Position numbers and translations under genes: made by a program
The notes under the pieces: model-generated
Seen by the model: the letters and a program-made list of their open reading frames with translations, nothing else
Databases searched by the model: none
What the model was told of the DNA's origin: nothing
In this document: positions 38,646 to 47,379 of the stretch, one piece after another
Layout of the letters: every line of letters starts with the position of its first letter
How positions within the stretch are numbered: the stretch's first letter is position 1
Assembly: GCF_025699125.1 (NCBI RefSeq)
Contig: NZ_JAILWC010000001.1
Coordinates: 414,204 to 478,203 of the forward strand
Length of the DNA: 64,000 nucleotides
Source: Nitrosopumilus sp.
GTDB taxonomy: Archaea > Thermoproteota > Nitrososphaeria > Nitrososphaerales > Nitrosopumilaceae
Reading direction: 5' to 3'

Positions 38646-38769
38646 TCTGAATCAATTTTTTGAATATTAAGAATTTTGTATGAACTTAAACCTATTCTTA
38701 AGAATATGAAAACATCATAAAATCTGCATCTGTGCTTTTTAAAAAATAAAAAATTATTCTAGATTAGAC

Positions 38770-39183
38770 TCACTCTCTTCTTTTTTCATGAATGTTGTCT
38801 ATTGATGATGAGTCATAAGAAATTCCTGTTTGCTCATATGAGAAATGGTTTCTCTGATTAGTTCTCTCTTCTAATATCTCAGAACTATTTGAATCATAGT
38901 AATCTGCGATTTGACTAAAAGTAACTGGACTACCCGTAACGAAATGAATTCTTACCAGAGATTCCTCATCTATGGATTTAGGATCTTCATGACCCTCTAT
39001 CCCATAAGCATAAGTATTTTCCAGCATTATTGGAACGTTTAGCAGTAAAATGCTTAACAAAGAAAACATTCCAAAAAGAGCTGCTTTTTTCACGGTGTAA
39101 CGTTTTGGTCTTTCTACTTCATACTCAATACCAACACATGTTTTGTGTTTTTGGGTTTTGTTCTGATTTTGGTAATTATACAT
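38770..39183 (-). CDS. single-span membrane protein, unknown
   Basis: 137 aa. Basic cytoplasmic N-terminus (about 1-32), one membrane segment (about 33-60, AALFGMFSLLSILLLNVPIML) and a polar, acidic outer part of about 75 residues with predicted turns. No Cys except C16. No family recognised. It lies alone between AT-rich gaps of about 250 and 290 bp. Confidence 0.55.
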   Translation of the reverse strand: MYNYQNQNKTQKHKTCVGIEYEVERPKRYTVKKAALFGMFSLLSILLLNVPIMLENTYAYGIEGHEDPKSIDEESLVRIHFVTGSPVTFSQIADYYDSNSSEILEERTNQRNHFSYEQTGISYDSSSIDNIHEKRRE

Positions 39184-39474
39184 TATTGAGACAATAAAAA
39201 TAATTCAATTAAATTTCTGTTTGTTTTGTAATTACAAACAATGATCATAGATGCAAAAATCATAATAATTTCAAATTCAATTGAAAAAAATACAATATGC
39301 AACTTTAAATTATTATTTTTTAATTTTTTTATAACATCTTATCCTAATTATTGAAATTCATTTTTCAATGATTTTTTCATATTGCTTTACCCAGTATTTT
39401 ATGTCTCATATAATGTGTGTACTTTTACTACACACAACTAGTTATACTCATACCTTAATAAAAAAAGAATTATC
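39184..39474. other. AT-rich intergenic stretch
   Basis: 291 bases, more than 75% A+T, with long T and A runs. It holds the promoter of the divergent membrane-protein gene and probably that of the small frame at 39475 (GTTATACTC about 30 bp before its ATG). No inverted repeat or gene was seen. Confidence 0.4.
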
Positions 39475-39549
39475 ATGCATAGTAAGAAAATTCTAGAACA
39501 TCTAGGATTAGAAAATGACTCAAGGGACATTGATGAATTTGATTGTTAG
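39475..39549 (+). CDS. possible 24-aa micro-ORF before ilvC
   Basis: ATG frame of 24 codons, acidic (EHLGLENDSRDIDEFDC). TATA-like sequence lies at about -30. It precedes ilvC by 121 bp. A leader peptide controlling ilvC is possible, but it holds no run of branched-chain codons (one Ile-Leu and scattered Leu/Ile), so attenuation is not supported. Confidence 0.2.
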   Translation: MHSKKILEHLGLENDSRDIDEFDC

Positions 39550-39670
39550 TCAATTCTAAACTATGTCTCATTTTCTAACATATTCGATCTAAAACCGTAA
39601 ATCTTATAATTTTGGTATAATAACACTGTGATTCGCTTTAGTTAATATTTGCAGTATTCTTGAAAAAATC

Positions 39671-40669
39671 ATGGCAAAAACATGGAAGGATAACGAAATC
39701 AGCCTTGATCCAATAAAAGATCAAACGATTGCTGTGATTGGTTATGGAATCCAAGGTGACGCACAAGCTAACAACATGAAAGACTCTGGTCTGAATGTGA
39801 TTATTGGTCTTAAGGAAGGTGGTAACAGCTGGAAAAAGGCAGAAGCTGATGGTCATAAAGTAATGTCTGTTGCAGAAGCAACAAAACAAGGTGACATTAT
39901 TCACATATTGATTCCAGATATGATTCAAGGTCAGGTATACAAGGATGAAATCGGTCCAAATCTTTCTGAAGGAAAAGCATTGTCATTTTCTCATGCAGCT
40001 GCAATCTATTGGAAATGGATTGAAGCACCAAATAATGTTGATCTAATTATGGTCGCTCCAAAAGGACCTGGTTCTAAAGTTAGAGAAACCTATCTTGATA
40101 ATTTTGGAACTCCTGCAATTGTTGCAGTTGAACAAGATTTTACAGGAAAAGCTTGGGATAGAACATTAGGAATTGCAAAGGCAATAGGCAGTGCAAGAGC
40201 TGGATTAATCAAAACTGCTTTCAAAGAGGAAGTAGAAACTGATTGGTTTGGTGAACAAGCAGACCTTTGTGGTGGTGCAGCCTCTATGGTGACAAATGCA
40301 TTTGAGACTCTTGTTGAAGCAGGATATCAACCTGAAATTGCATACTTTGAAGTTTTACATGAACTCAAACTCATTGTAGATATGATTCAGAGATATGGAA
40401 TCAATGGCATGTGGAGACGTGTAAGTGAAACTGCTAGATATGGTGGTTTAACACGTGGGCCAATGGTGATGGATTCTGCAAATAAATCCAATATGAAAAA
40501 AGTTCTTACTATGATTCAAGATGGAACCTTCAACAACGAGTGGATTTCTGAATACCAGAAAAATGGTAAAGATGCATTTGACAAATACATGAAACAATAT
40601 GACGAACACCAAATTGAAAAAGTTGGTAAAGAAATGCGTAAAATGATGTGGCCTGATTCCACAGAATAA
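39671..40669 (+). CDS. ilvC: ketol-acid reductoisomerase
   Basis: 332-aa class I KARI, second step of valine/isoleucine synthesis. Rossmann motif AVIGYGIQGDAQANN near residue 23, with the NADPH loop LKEGGNSWKKAEADG; catalytic GPNLSEGKALSFSHAAAI and KGPGSKVRETY; metal ligands in the EVETDWFGEQADLCGG helix; ETARYGGLTRG near 258. Single gene; convergent with the B12-binding mutase subunit. Confidence 0.97.
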   Translation: MAKTWKDNEISLDPIKDQTIAVIGYGIQGDAQANNMKDSGLNVIIGLKEGGNSWKKAEADGHKVMSVAEATKQGDIIHILIPDMIQGQVYKDEIGPNLSEGKALSFSHAAAIYWKWIEAPNNVDLIMVAPKGPGSKVRETYLDNFGTPAIVAVEQDFTGKAWDRTLGIAKAIGSARAGLIKTAFKEEVETDWFGEQADLCGGAASMVTNAFETLVEAGYQPEIAYFEVLHELKLIVDMIQRYGINGMWRRVSETARYGGLTRGPMVMDSANKSNMKKVLTMIQDGTFNNEWISEYQKNGKDAFDKYMKQYDEHQIEKVGKEMRKMMWPDSTE

Positions 40670-40678
40670 TCTTTTTTC

Positions 40679-41101
40679 TTATATTTTTCTTAATTTACAC
40701 ACACCAGTTGTTATGTGATTGATAATTGTCGGTAATGGTGTACCTGGACCAAAAACGTGGTCTACCCCTGCCTTGATCAAATCTTTATGGTCTATGTCTG
40801 GTATGACTCCGCCACCTACTATGAGAACATCGTTAATTCCTTTCTTTTTTAATGCTTTGACAACTCTTGGAAAAAGAGTTCCATGTGCACCATTTAACAA
40901 ACTCATTGCTACTGCATCCACATCTTCATCTTCTGCAATTTGTGCAATTCTTTCTGGTGTTGCAAAAAGCCCTGAATAGATAACTTCCATCCCTGCGTCT
41001 CTGAATGCTCTGCAAAGTACTAGCGCGCCTCTATCATGACCGTCAAGCCCTAATTTGGCAACTAGTATCTTTATACTCCGTGTTGCAGCTTTTTGCTTCA
41101 T
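40679..41101 (-). CDS. mcmB: methylmalonyl-CoA mutase B12-binding subunit
   Basis: 140-aa cobalamin-binding domain. D-x-H-x2-G signature at DGHDRG (D20, H22 the cobalt ligand, G25), MSLLNGAHGTLFP and GGGVIPDIDH with the later GPGTPLPTI loop. It is the stand-alone small subunit that pairs with the large subunit encoded at 48302, about 7 kb away. Interconverts methylmalonyl-CoA and succinyl-CoA in the 3-hydroxypropionate/4-hydroxybutyrate cycle. Confidence 0.95.
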   Translation of the reverse strand: MKQKAATRSIKILVAKLGLDGHDRGALVLCRAFRDAGMEVIYSGLFATPERIAQIAEDEDVDAVAMSLLNGAHGTLFPRVVKALKKKGINDVLIVGGGVIPDIDHKDLIKAGVDHVFGPGTPLPTIINHITTGVCKLRKI

Positions 41102-41224
41102 GATTATTGCTATATTTTGTATGTTTTAAAGGGTTTATTTGATTTTCGTAAATCTATTTTTTTTGCTACAGTGCTCTAATCTCTTCAAATATATTGATTC
41201 AAAAATTAGAATGTTCCAGTAATA

Positions 41225-41494
41225 ATGGATATGACGGAAGACGTATGTGATTTTTGTAAGGGAGTTGGCTCTTCAGGACCAAATGTTTGTGTCTATTGCA
41301 ATGGGACTGGGGAATGGAATAACGCAGCACAAGCATATGTGAAAAATCATATCTGTCAATGCATCGTACTTGATAGAAAATTCTGTCCTGTGTGCAACAA
41401 AGCATGCCATCATGATACCTCTTTGAATCCTAAACAAAAAATTGATCCAGGTTATGGCGGCATGTCAAGTCGTGAAATTACAGTAATTGCCTAA
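41225..41494 (+). CDS. DnaJ-like cysteine-rich zinc protein
   Basis: 89 aa. Two CxxCxGxG motifs (CDFCKGVG and CVYCNGTG) as in the DnaJ zinc domain, followed by CQC and CPVCNKACHHD Cys/His clusters. No J domain. Probably binds two zincs and may act in folding or as an RNA-binding scaffold; unproven. Single ATG start, divergent from mcmB. Confidence 0.7.
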   Translation: MDMTEDVCDFCKGVGSSGPNVCVYCNGTGEWNNAAQAYVKNHICQCIVLDRKFCPVCNKACHHDTSLNPKQKIDPGYGGMSSREITVIA

Positions 41495-41571
41495 TTGGCA
41501 TTCTTTTTTAGATGAATCCCTTTTTTGGAAAAATAGTCACGGTTCTTATAGTTGAGAAAATTCAGTATAAT

Positions 41572-41700
41572 ATGTCCGAAGATAGAAAGATGTACAAATG
41601 TACATGTTCTGACTGCGGCAAAGATTCTGAAGTTCCTTTTGAACCAAAAGCGGACAGACCAGTTTATTGCCGAGAATGTTTACCAAAACATCGCAATTGA
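41572..41700 (+). CDS. CxxC-x17-CxxC zinc mini-protein
   Basis: 42 aa from the internal ATG; the 20 upstream codons of the same frame look non-coding in composition. C12-x2-C15 and C33-x2-C36 (CSDCGKDSEVPFEP..., DRPVYCRECLPKHR) match a small archaeal and bacterial family with the same DRPVYCxxC ending. One zinc; function unknown, nucleic-acid binding likely. Confidence 0.75.
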   Translation: MSEDRKMYKCTCSDCGKDSEVPFEPKADRPVYCRECLPKHRN

Positions 41701-41832
41701 TGATTTTAGGCTAGTTTTGTTTAATTAATTTTGAACTAAATTATTTCCAAAATATCCCCAAAATCTTTTTTCTTTTTTTGATGATTTCCTAGCATATACT
41801 CAGTTTAAATTATGCGCCAATACGATTGCAAT

Positions 41833-42123
41833 ATGTCAAACAACTCTAAAGATACAATTTTCATTGGGAAAAAACCCTTGATGACTTATGTTACATCGGC
41901 AATTATTCAATTAGCTACCATGCCTTTAATTACAATTAAAGCCAGAGGAATGACTATTGCACATGCAGTAGATGTTGCACAAATAGTGTTGCAAAAAACA
42001 AAGCCTGCTTTTGTAATCGGGGATATAAAAATTGGTTCAGAATCACTTGTTTCTCAAGATGGCAGAAACCGTGATGTTTCTTCAATTGAGATTTCTCTAA
42101 AAAGGGCAGAAGCATCAAGGTAG
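41833..42123 (+). CDS. alba: Alba chromatin protein
   Basis: 96-aa Alba. IFIGKKPLMTYVTSAIIQL opens the fold, with the Lys pair in GKKP that is acetylated or methylated in other archaea, and ITIKARGMTIAHAVDVAQIV follows. Binds DNA and RNA as dimers. An ATG 21 bp upstream is possible, but TTTAAAT lies 27 bp before the chosen ATG. It ends 5 bp before a TFB gene, so the chromatin protein and a general transcription factor share a transcript. Confidence 0.93.
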   Translation: MSNNSKDTIFIGKKPLMTYVTSAIIQLATMPLITIKARGMTIAHAVDVAQIVLQKTKPAFVIGDIKIGSESLVSQDGRNRDVSSIEISLKRAEASR

Positions 42124-42128
42124 TTTCA

Positions 42129-43049
42129 ATGGTAACAGCAAATCAAAATTCTCTTTGTTTACGTTGTGGAAAGAAATCCATGTTAACAGATGATGTTACA
42201 GGAGAAAGATTTTGTGGCAAATGCGGATTTGTAATTTCAGAGACACTTCAGGATTCTGGACCTGAATGGAGGTCATTTTCAAAAGAGGGTGGAACAGATC
42301 CAACAAGAACAGGTGCTCCGTCTTCACTGATGATTCATGATATGGGATTGTCCACAGTTATTAATCCCATAAACAAGGACGCATCTGGAAAGCCTCTTTC
42401 AACATCAATGAAGAGCACCATTGAAAGACTAAGAACCTGGGACAGTAGAAGCCAAGTTCATGAGCCTATTGATAGAAATTTGAGACAAGCACTTAGTGAT
42501 TTAAACAAATTAAAAGACAAGGTTGCCATTCCTGCAAATGTTCTTGAAAAAGCATCATACATTTACAGAAAGGCTTTGGAGAAGAAACTTGTACGCGGAA
42601 GATCTATTGCCGCAATGATTGCAGCTGCACTTTATGCAGCTTGTAGAGACACTGAAACCCCTAGAACTCTGAAAGACATTGCAGATGCTGCAAATGTCAA
42701 ACGTAAAGATATTGCGCGATGCTATCGCTTACTACATCATGAGTTAGAGCTAAAAATGCCCGTGGTGGATTCAATCCAGTGCATTGCAAGAATTTCAAGC
42801 AAACTGGATATTTCTGAGAAAACTAAACGTTATGCAGTTAAAGTACTAAAAGATGCACAAGAACGCAAAGAATCTGCAGGGAAAGACCCTATGGGATTGG
42901 CCGCAACTGCATTATACCTATCATGCGTACATAATGGGGTGTCTATTACTCAACGGGATCTTGCAGAAGCTGCTGGCGTTACAGAGGTTACAATAAGAAA
43001 TCGATACAAGGGTCTAAAAGCAGACCAAACAACAAAATCTGAAATTTAA
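42129..43049 (+). CDS. tfb: transcription initiation factor TFB
   Basis: 306 aa. Zinc ribbon CLRCGKKS...CGKCGF (about 10-33), reader EWRSFSKEGG, and cyclin repeats from about 113 and 212. A paralogue of the TFB at 35735 with patches of complete DNA identity, but with distinct sequence in the linker (SSLMIHDMGLSTVINPI) and first cyclin repeat. Second gene of an alba-tfb operon. Having several TFBs is characteristic of Thaumarchaeota and allows alternative promoter sets. Confidence 0.96.
   Translation: MVTANQNSLCLRCGKKSMLTDDVTGERFCGKCGFVISETLQDSGPEWRSFSKEGGTDPTRTGAPSSLMIHDMGLSTVINPINKDASGKPLSTSMKSTIERLRTWDSRSQVHEPIDRNLRQALSDLNKLKDKVAIPANVLEKASYIYRKALEKKLVRGRSIAAMIAAALYAACRDTETPRTLKDIADAANVKRKDIARCYRLLHHELELKMPVVDSIQCIARISSKLDISEKTKRYAVKVLKDAQERKESAGKDPMGLAATALYLSCVHNGVSITQRDLAEAAGVTEVTIRNRYKGLKADQTTKSEI
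42162..42271 (+). repeat. 110-bp block identical to the other TFB gene
   Basis: Identical to the reverse complement of 36507-36616; covers the zinc-ribbon and start of the B-reader codons. Confidence 0.95.
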
Positions 43050-43140
43050 TTATATTATATTCCTATTTTCATAAATTTTGTCTTGCAGTGCACATCACTG
43101 TCTACTCACTGATTATATTCAAAAATCACCTATAATATGT

Positions 43141-43470
43141 ATGCAAATCATAAATCAATTAAAAATCGAAGAACCAGAAAGAAAAGAAGTTTTTCTTGAA
43201 ATACTTTCTGACAAATATTGTAGATTGATACTGGACTCAATAATGAATATTTCAAAATCTGCTATTGAGATATCTCGTGAAAAAGAGATTCCGCTTAGTA
43301 CCGTTTATAGAAGAATCCAACAACTTCATGATTCCCATATGATTCGTACTTCTGGAATTATTACTGATGAAGGCAAAAGACTCTTTTTGTATAAGAGCAA
43401 AATCAAAGAAGTCAATACACGATTCTCTGATGGAGAGATTGCTATGGATGTAGTTTTTAACAAAAACTAG
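43141..43470 (+). CDS. helix-turn-helix transcriptional regulator
   Basis: 109 aa from the chosen ATG. Winged-helix of the ArsR-like kind: AIEISREKEIPLSTVYRRIQQLHDSHMI is the recognition region (about 40-68), followed by a wing (TSGIITDEGKRLFLYKSK). No metal-binding Cys motif. The start is placed by GATTATATTC about 25 bp upstream; an in-frame TTG 21 codons earlier would add a Cys/His-rich segment. Probably a local regulator; convergent with the RHH-like gene. Confidence 0.75.
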   Translation: MQIINQLKIEEPERKEVFLEILSDKYCRLILDSIMNISKSAIEISREKEIPLSTVYRRIQQLHDSHMIRTSGIITDEGKRLFLYKSKIKEVNTRFSDGEIAMDVVFNKN

Positions 43471-43473
43471 TTT

Positions 43474-44061
43474 CTAGTAATCATGTTCCATGAAATCTTC
43501 GCCTAATTCGATAGTTGCAACAACAGTAGATTCGGTTGTTTGTGATTTCATTCTTGTATCAGGCAAAAATTCATGAAATATTTCTCCCAATAATTGTTCT
43601 GTGAATCTTGACCAGTTACTGCCTAATTCATGTTGAATTACAAAATGATGCGATGCTCCCTCTATTCTGTGATCTGATTTCATTCCAGATGCACGCATAT
43701 AGTCTTCCAATGTTTCAATACATCGTTTCAAATCATATCCTCCTTTGATAAATAAAACTGTGTCTTTAATTACAGGTTTTATCATATTGATAATTTCATT
43801 AATGTCATTTGAACTCATTTCTACTCCCAGAATGTCCAGAATTTTTTTTGGTACTGGGATAATGCCTATTTTTTCTGTAAATCTGTCCCATCTAATGTAT
43901 TTCTCTAAAATTTGTCTTGTCATTACATTGTGTGATATATTGTGGTTCATCGCTTCTGCCTCTATCTCTTCAACTAATTTTACAGGTAAGCGATAAGTTA
44001 CACTACGTGTTTTTTCTTTCTTTGTTGGATGTTGCTGTGACTTTATTGTGTTTGAATCCAA
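43474..44061 (-). CDS. ribbon-helix-helix protein with unknown C-domain
   Basis: 195 aa. N-terminal ribbon-helix-helix like CopG/MetJ (about 17-60: RSVTYRLPVKLVEEIEAEA, then HNVMTRQILEKYI). The C-terminal 135 residues form a separate alpha-beta domain with HRIEGASHHFVIQHELGSNWSR, containing several His, and a C-terminal strand VVATIEL. The strand-helix pattern of this domain resembles small ligand-sensing domains; no named family can be given. Likely a DNA-binding sensor. Confidence 0.6.
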   Translation of the reverse strand: MDSNTIKSQQHPTKKEKTRSVTYRLPVKLVEEIEAEAMNHNISHNVMTRQILEKYIRWDRFTEKIGIIPVPKKILDILGVEMSSNDINEIINMIKPVIKDTVLFIKGGYDLKRCIETLEDYMRASGMKSDHRIEGASHHFVIQHELGSNWSRFTEQLLGEIFHEFLPDTRMKSQTTESTVVATIELGEDFMEHDY

Positions 44062-44215
44062 TTAACAAAAAACAAGTATTAAGATCATATAAGTTGGATC
44101 TATTGTGCTTAAAACATTTATTCTCAGTACTGATAATTTAGAATTATTTTATAATCTAATTTGACTTTTGGAATGCTGGGAGATAACACAAAAAAACTGT
44201 TTGGTGATTTGAGAA

Positions 44216-44377
44216 ATGGGGAAATATTGTGAAAACTGTGGAAAATATATGAAAATTTCAGAACTTACTCATTGTTCAGATGAATGCCTACTTTCAGGAA
44301 TTAGGGACAGTATTTCGCTTTCTGAAAATGGATTTAATGCTCTTTCATGGGATGAAAAATCCGATCCATGGACATAA
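44216..44377 (+). CDS. 53-aa zinc-finger mini-protein
   Basis: Small protein opening with C5-x2-C8 (KYCENCGKYM) and H19-C20-x3-C24 (HCSDECL), the CxxC...CSxxC layout of DUF2116-like zinc proteins. The C-terminal half is acidic with two Trp. ATG start. It precedes the aminopeptidase gene by 56 bp on the same strand. Confidence 0.65.
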   Translation: MGKYCENCGKYMKISELTHCSDECLLSGIRDSISLSENGFNALSWDEKSDPWT

Positions 44378-44433
44378 TACCTGAAAATTAAAAATGGAAA
44401 ATCTACTTAAAGCGTAAACAAATTACCTCAGAC

Positions 44434-46935
44434 GTGGACATCACTCCAATTAATTACACACTAACTTTTGAACCTGATCTCAAAAAATTTACTTTTAATG
44501 GTACTGAATCAATTATTGTAGATTGTAAAAAATCAACAAATTCAATTTCTATGAATTGTGCTGAACTAAAAATTACTTCGTGTACGGTAAAATCTGGAGA
44601 AGAAATAATCAAATCCACACCGATTACCAATGAGAAAAAAGAAGAATTACAAATCAAACTAGGGAAAAAAATCAAAGGCAAAGTGATCATTAATCTTGAA
44701 TTTCATGGGATTTTAAACGATAGGTTACTTGGATTTTATCGAAGTCAATATCAACAAAACGGAAAAACAAAATATCTTGCTACATCACAATTTGAGGCAG
44801 CAGACGCAAGAAGGGCATTTCCATGTTGGGACGAACCTGAAGCAAAAGCAACCTTTGAGATTTCAATAATTGCAGACAATAAATTCACTGCGATATCTAA
44901 CATGCCAGTAAAATCAAAGAAAAAGATTGGAAATAAAACAATTTACAATTTTGAAAAAACTCCAATTGTTTCAACATATTTGATTTATCTTGGTGTTGGA
45001 GAATTTGAATATCTTGTAGGGAAGATTGGCAAAACCCAGATTCGAGTTGTTACTACAAAGGGAAATAAATCAAAAGGAAAATTCTCCTTGGAACTAGGCA
45101 AAAAACTTCTAACATCATATGAAAAATATTTTGGAATAAAATACCCTTTACCTAAACTTGATCTTATTGCAGTACCTGATTTTGCCGCAGGTGCAATGGA
45201 AAATTGGGGTGCAATAACATTTAGAGAAACAATCTTGCTTTATGATCCTAAAACATCTTCAACTAGAACAAAACAATACATTGCAGAAGTAATATCACAC
45301 GAGATTGCTCATCAATGGTTTGGAAACTTGGTTACTATGAAATGGTGGAATGATTTGTGGCTCAATGAAAGCTTTGCAACGTTTATGGCCACAAAATTTG
45401 TTGATAAGTTTTATCCTGAATGGGATTTGTGGAATCAATTCATTGAAGACGCAATGAACGTTGCAATGGGACTTGATTCCCTAAAAACAACACATCCAAT
45501 CGATGTTAAAGTAAATTCTCCTGCTGAAATTAGGGAAATATTTGATGCTATTTCATATGATAAAGGTGGATGTGTATTGCGAATGCTTGAACATTATGTT
45601 GGAGAACCAAACTTCCAAAAGGGTCTCAAAAAGTACCTGTCTGATTTCAAATACACAAACGCTGAAGGGCAAGACTTGTGGAATGCAATTGGAAAAGCAT
45701 CTGGCATGCCTGTGTCTTCTATGGTGAATACATGGCTTAAACAGCCAGGGTTCCCATTAATTGAAATTAATCAGGATGGAAATACTCTCAAACTCAAGCA
45801 AAAAAGATACTTACTTGAGCCTGATAAAAAATTCAGCAAAGGATTGTGGCACATACCATTATCTTTGGGATTGGAAGATGAAATTTCTAAAAAATTATTT
45901 ACACAAAAATCAATGTCAATAAAACTACCTCAGAACACTATAGGTTTTGTTGCAAACTATGGAAGAAAAGGATTTTATCGTGTAAAATATGATGAGGGGA
46001 TTTTACTTGATCTAAAAATGTTAGTTGATGAAAAACGTGTTCCTGGAATTGACAGATGGGCAATTCAAAATGATTTGTTTTCTCTTTGTGTTTCTGGCGA
46101 TGAACAAGTACGAAATTATTTGGATTTTTCAGACGCATACTTTGATGAGGATAGCTATCTTGCATCAGTAAATGTTGCTCATAATCTAGCTTCCCTATAT
46201 TTCCGAGCATTTGATGAAAAATTTGCTGAAGAGATTAGAAATTATGCCGTTAATTATTTTCGAAAGATTTTATTTAATTTAGGATGGGAGCCAAAAAAAT
46301 CAGACAAGCATACTGACGCATTGCTCCGTTCATTTGTGATTTCTGCACTAGGAAAAATGAATGATGATGAAGTCACAGAAGAGGCGCTCAGGAGATACAA
46401 AAAATTCTTAATATCTCCTAACTCCATTTCTCCTGATTTAGTTGAACCTATCTGTTCTATTGCTGCATGGAATGGAAATTCAAAAACCTATATGGAATTA
46501 ACCAAACTATACAAGAATGCAAAAACTATGGAAGAAAAACTTCGTTTCCTTGGTGCCATGTGTAGTTTCAAAGACAAAAAACTATTGCTAAAATCCTTGG
46601 ACTTTTCTCAAACTCCGAATGTACGTTCACAAAACATGCAATTACCAATTATGAAAGTAGCAGCAAACCCATATGGTGACAAAGTCTTGTGGCCATGGTT
46701 GAAGAAAAATTGGAAAAAACTAAACAAAAAAGTAGGACATGGAAATCCACTGTTTAATAGAATTGTGGCTAGTATTTCATCTGTGGCAGACGATTCTATG
46801 GAAAAAGAAATTAAAAAATTCTTCAGAGACAATCCTACTCCTGGTACTGAGAGAACCCAAACTCAAACATTAGAAAGAATTAGAATAAACTCAAAACTAC
46901 TTAGACGAATGAGACAAGAATTCAAAGATGGCTAG
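44434..46935 (+). CDS. M1 family aminopeptidase
   Basis: 833-aa gluzincin aminopeptidase close to tricorn-interacting factors F2/F3. N-terminal beta domain to about 200 with GAMENWG near 254; zinc site H289-E290-x2-H293 with E312 in NESFA; catalytic Tyr in the YDKGG region near 375; alpha-helical C-terminal domain complete. Cytoplasmic; trims peptides released by the proteasome. The GTG start has CTACTTAAAG 26 bp upstream. The following gene overlaps by 8 bp. Confidence 0.96.
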   Translation: MDITPINYTLTFEPDLKKFTFNGTESIIVDCKKSTNSISMNCAELKITSCTVKSGEEIIKSTPITNEKKEELQIKLGKKIKGKVIINLEFHGILNDRLLGFYRSQYQQNGKTKYLATSQFEAADARRAFPCWDEPEAKATFEISIIADNKFTAISNMPVKSKKKIGNKTIYNFEKTPIVSTYLIYLGVGEFEYLVGKIGKTQIRVVTTKGNKSKGKFSLELGKKLLTSYEKYFGIKYPLPKLDLIAVPDFAAGAMENWGAITFRETILLYDPKTSSTRTKQYIAEVISHEIAHQWFGNLVTMKWWNDLWLNESFATFMATKFVDKFYPEWDLWNQFIEDAMNVAMGLDSLKTTHPIDVKVNSPAEIREIFDAISYDKGGCVLRMLEHYVGEPNFQKGLKKYLSDFKYTNAEGQDLWNAIGKASGMPVSSMVNTWLKQPGFPLIEINQDGNTLKLKQKRYLLEPDKKFSKGLWHIPLSLGLEDEISKKLFTQKSMSIKLPQNTIGFVANYGRKGFYRVKYDEGILLDLKMLVDEKRVPGIDRWAIQNDLFSLCVSGDEQVRNYLDFSDAYFDEDSYLASVNVAHNLASLYFRAFDEKFAEEIRNYAVNYFRKILFNLGWEPKKSDKHTDALLRSFVISALGKMNDDEVTEEALRRYKKFLISPNSISPDLVEPICSIAAWNGNSKTYMELTKLYKNAKTMEEKLRFLGAMCSFKDKKLLLKSLDFSQTPNVRSQNMQLPIMKVAANPYGDKVLWPWLKKNWKKLNKKVGHGNPLFNRIVASISSVADDSMEKEIKKFFRDNPTPGTERTQTQTLERIRINSKLLRRMRQEFKDG

Positions 46936-47335
46936 GAGATTAGGTCCGCCAATCTTTCTTGGGATTTTTACAATTTTAGCAATAGTTTTTCTTACTGGTG
47001 GCGGTACTGATGACAAAGACATTCTTCGTCAAACATTTCATGTAGATGCTGTTTACTATGATACTGGTCATGTTGAAATTTCCTATTATGACAAGTCTGA
47101 CAAGACAAATTCTGTTATAATGGAAATTTTGGGAATGGATGAATCATTCCAAAAAATATTTTCTGATTCTGAATTTATTGAAATTGTACCATTTCCAAAT
47201 ATTCCAAAATACGGATGGAGTGTTCATCCGATAGTTTTGGAAATTGATCATGAAGAATTGGGACATGTTCAATTAAAAACCGAGATTCATTTGATTGATG
47301 AAACTGCTCCACCTATAATTTATTCTAGGCCCTAG
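46928..47335 (+). CDS. membrane-anchored protein, unknown
   Basis: 135 aa. One N-terminal membrane segment (about 7-24, PPIFLGIFTILAIVFLTGG) and a beta-rich outer domain of about 105 residues. No catalytic motif. Its ATG lies inside the aminopeptidase gene (8-bp overlap), indicating coupled translation. Ends 44 bp before meaB. Function unknown. Confidence 0.65.
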   Translation: MARRLGPPIFLGIFTILAIVFLTGGGTDDKDILRQTFHVDAVYYDTGHVEISYYDKSDKTNSVIMEILGMDESFQKIFSDSEFIEIVPFPNIPKYGWSVHPIVLEIDHEELGHVQLKTEIHLIDETAPPIIYSRP

Positions 47336-47379
47336 ATCACATACAAGATTTTATTGCACCCCTGAAACATTATTGTATA

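Noticed and set aside
39638..39928. Cys/Phe-rich minus-strand frame over ilvC
   Set aside because: Antisense to a strongly conserved enzyme; composition follows the complement of ilvC codons.
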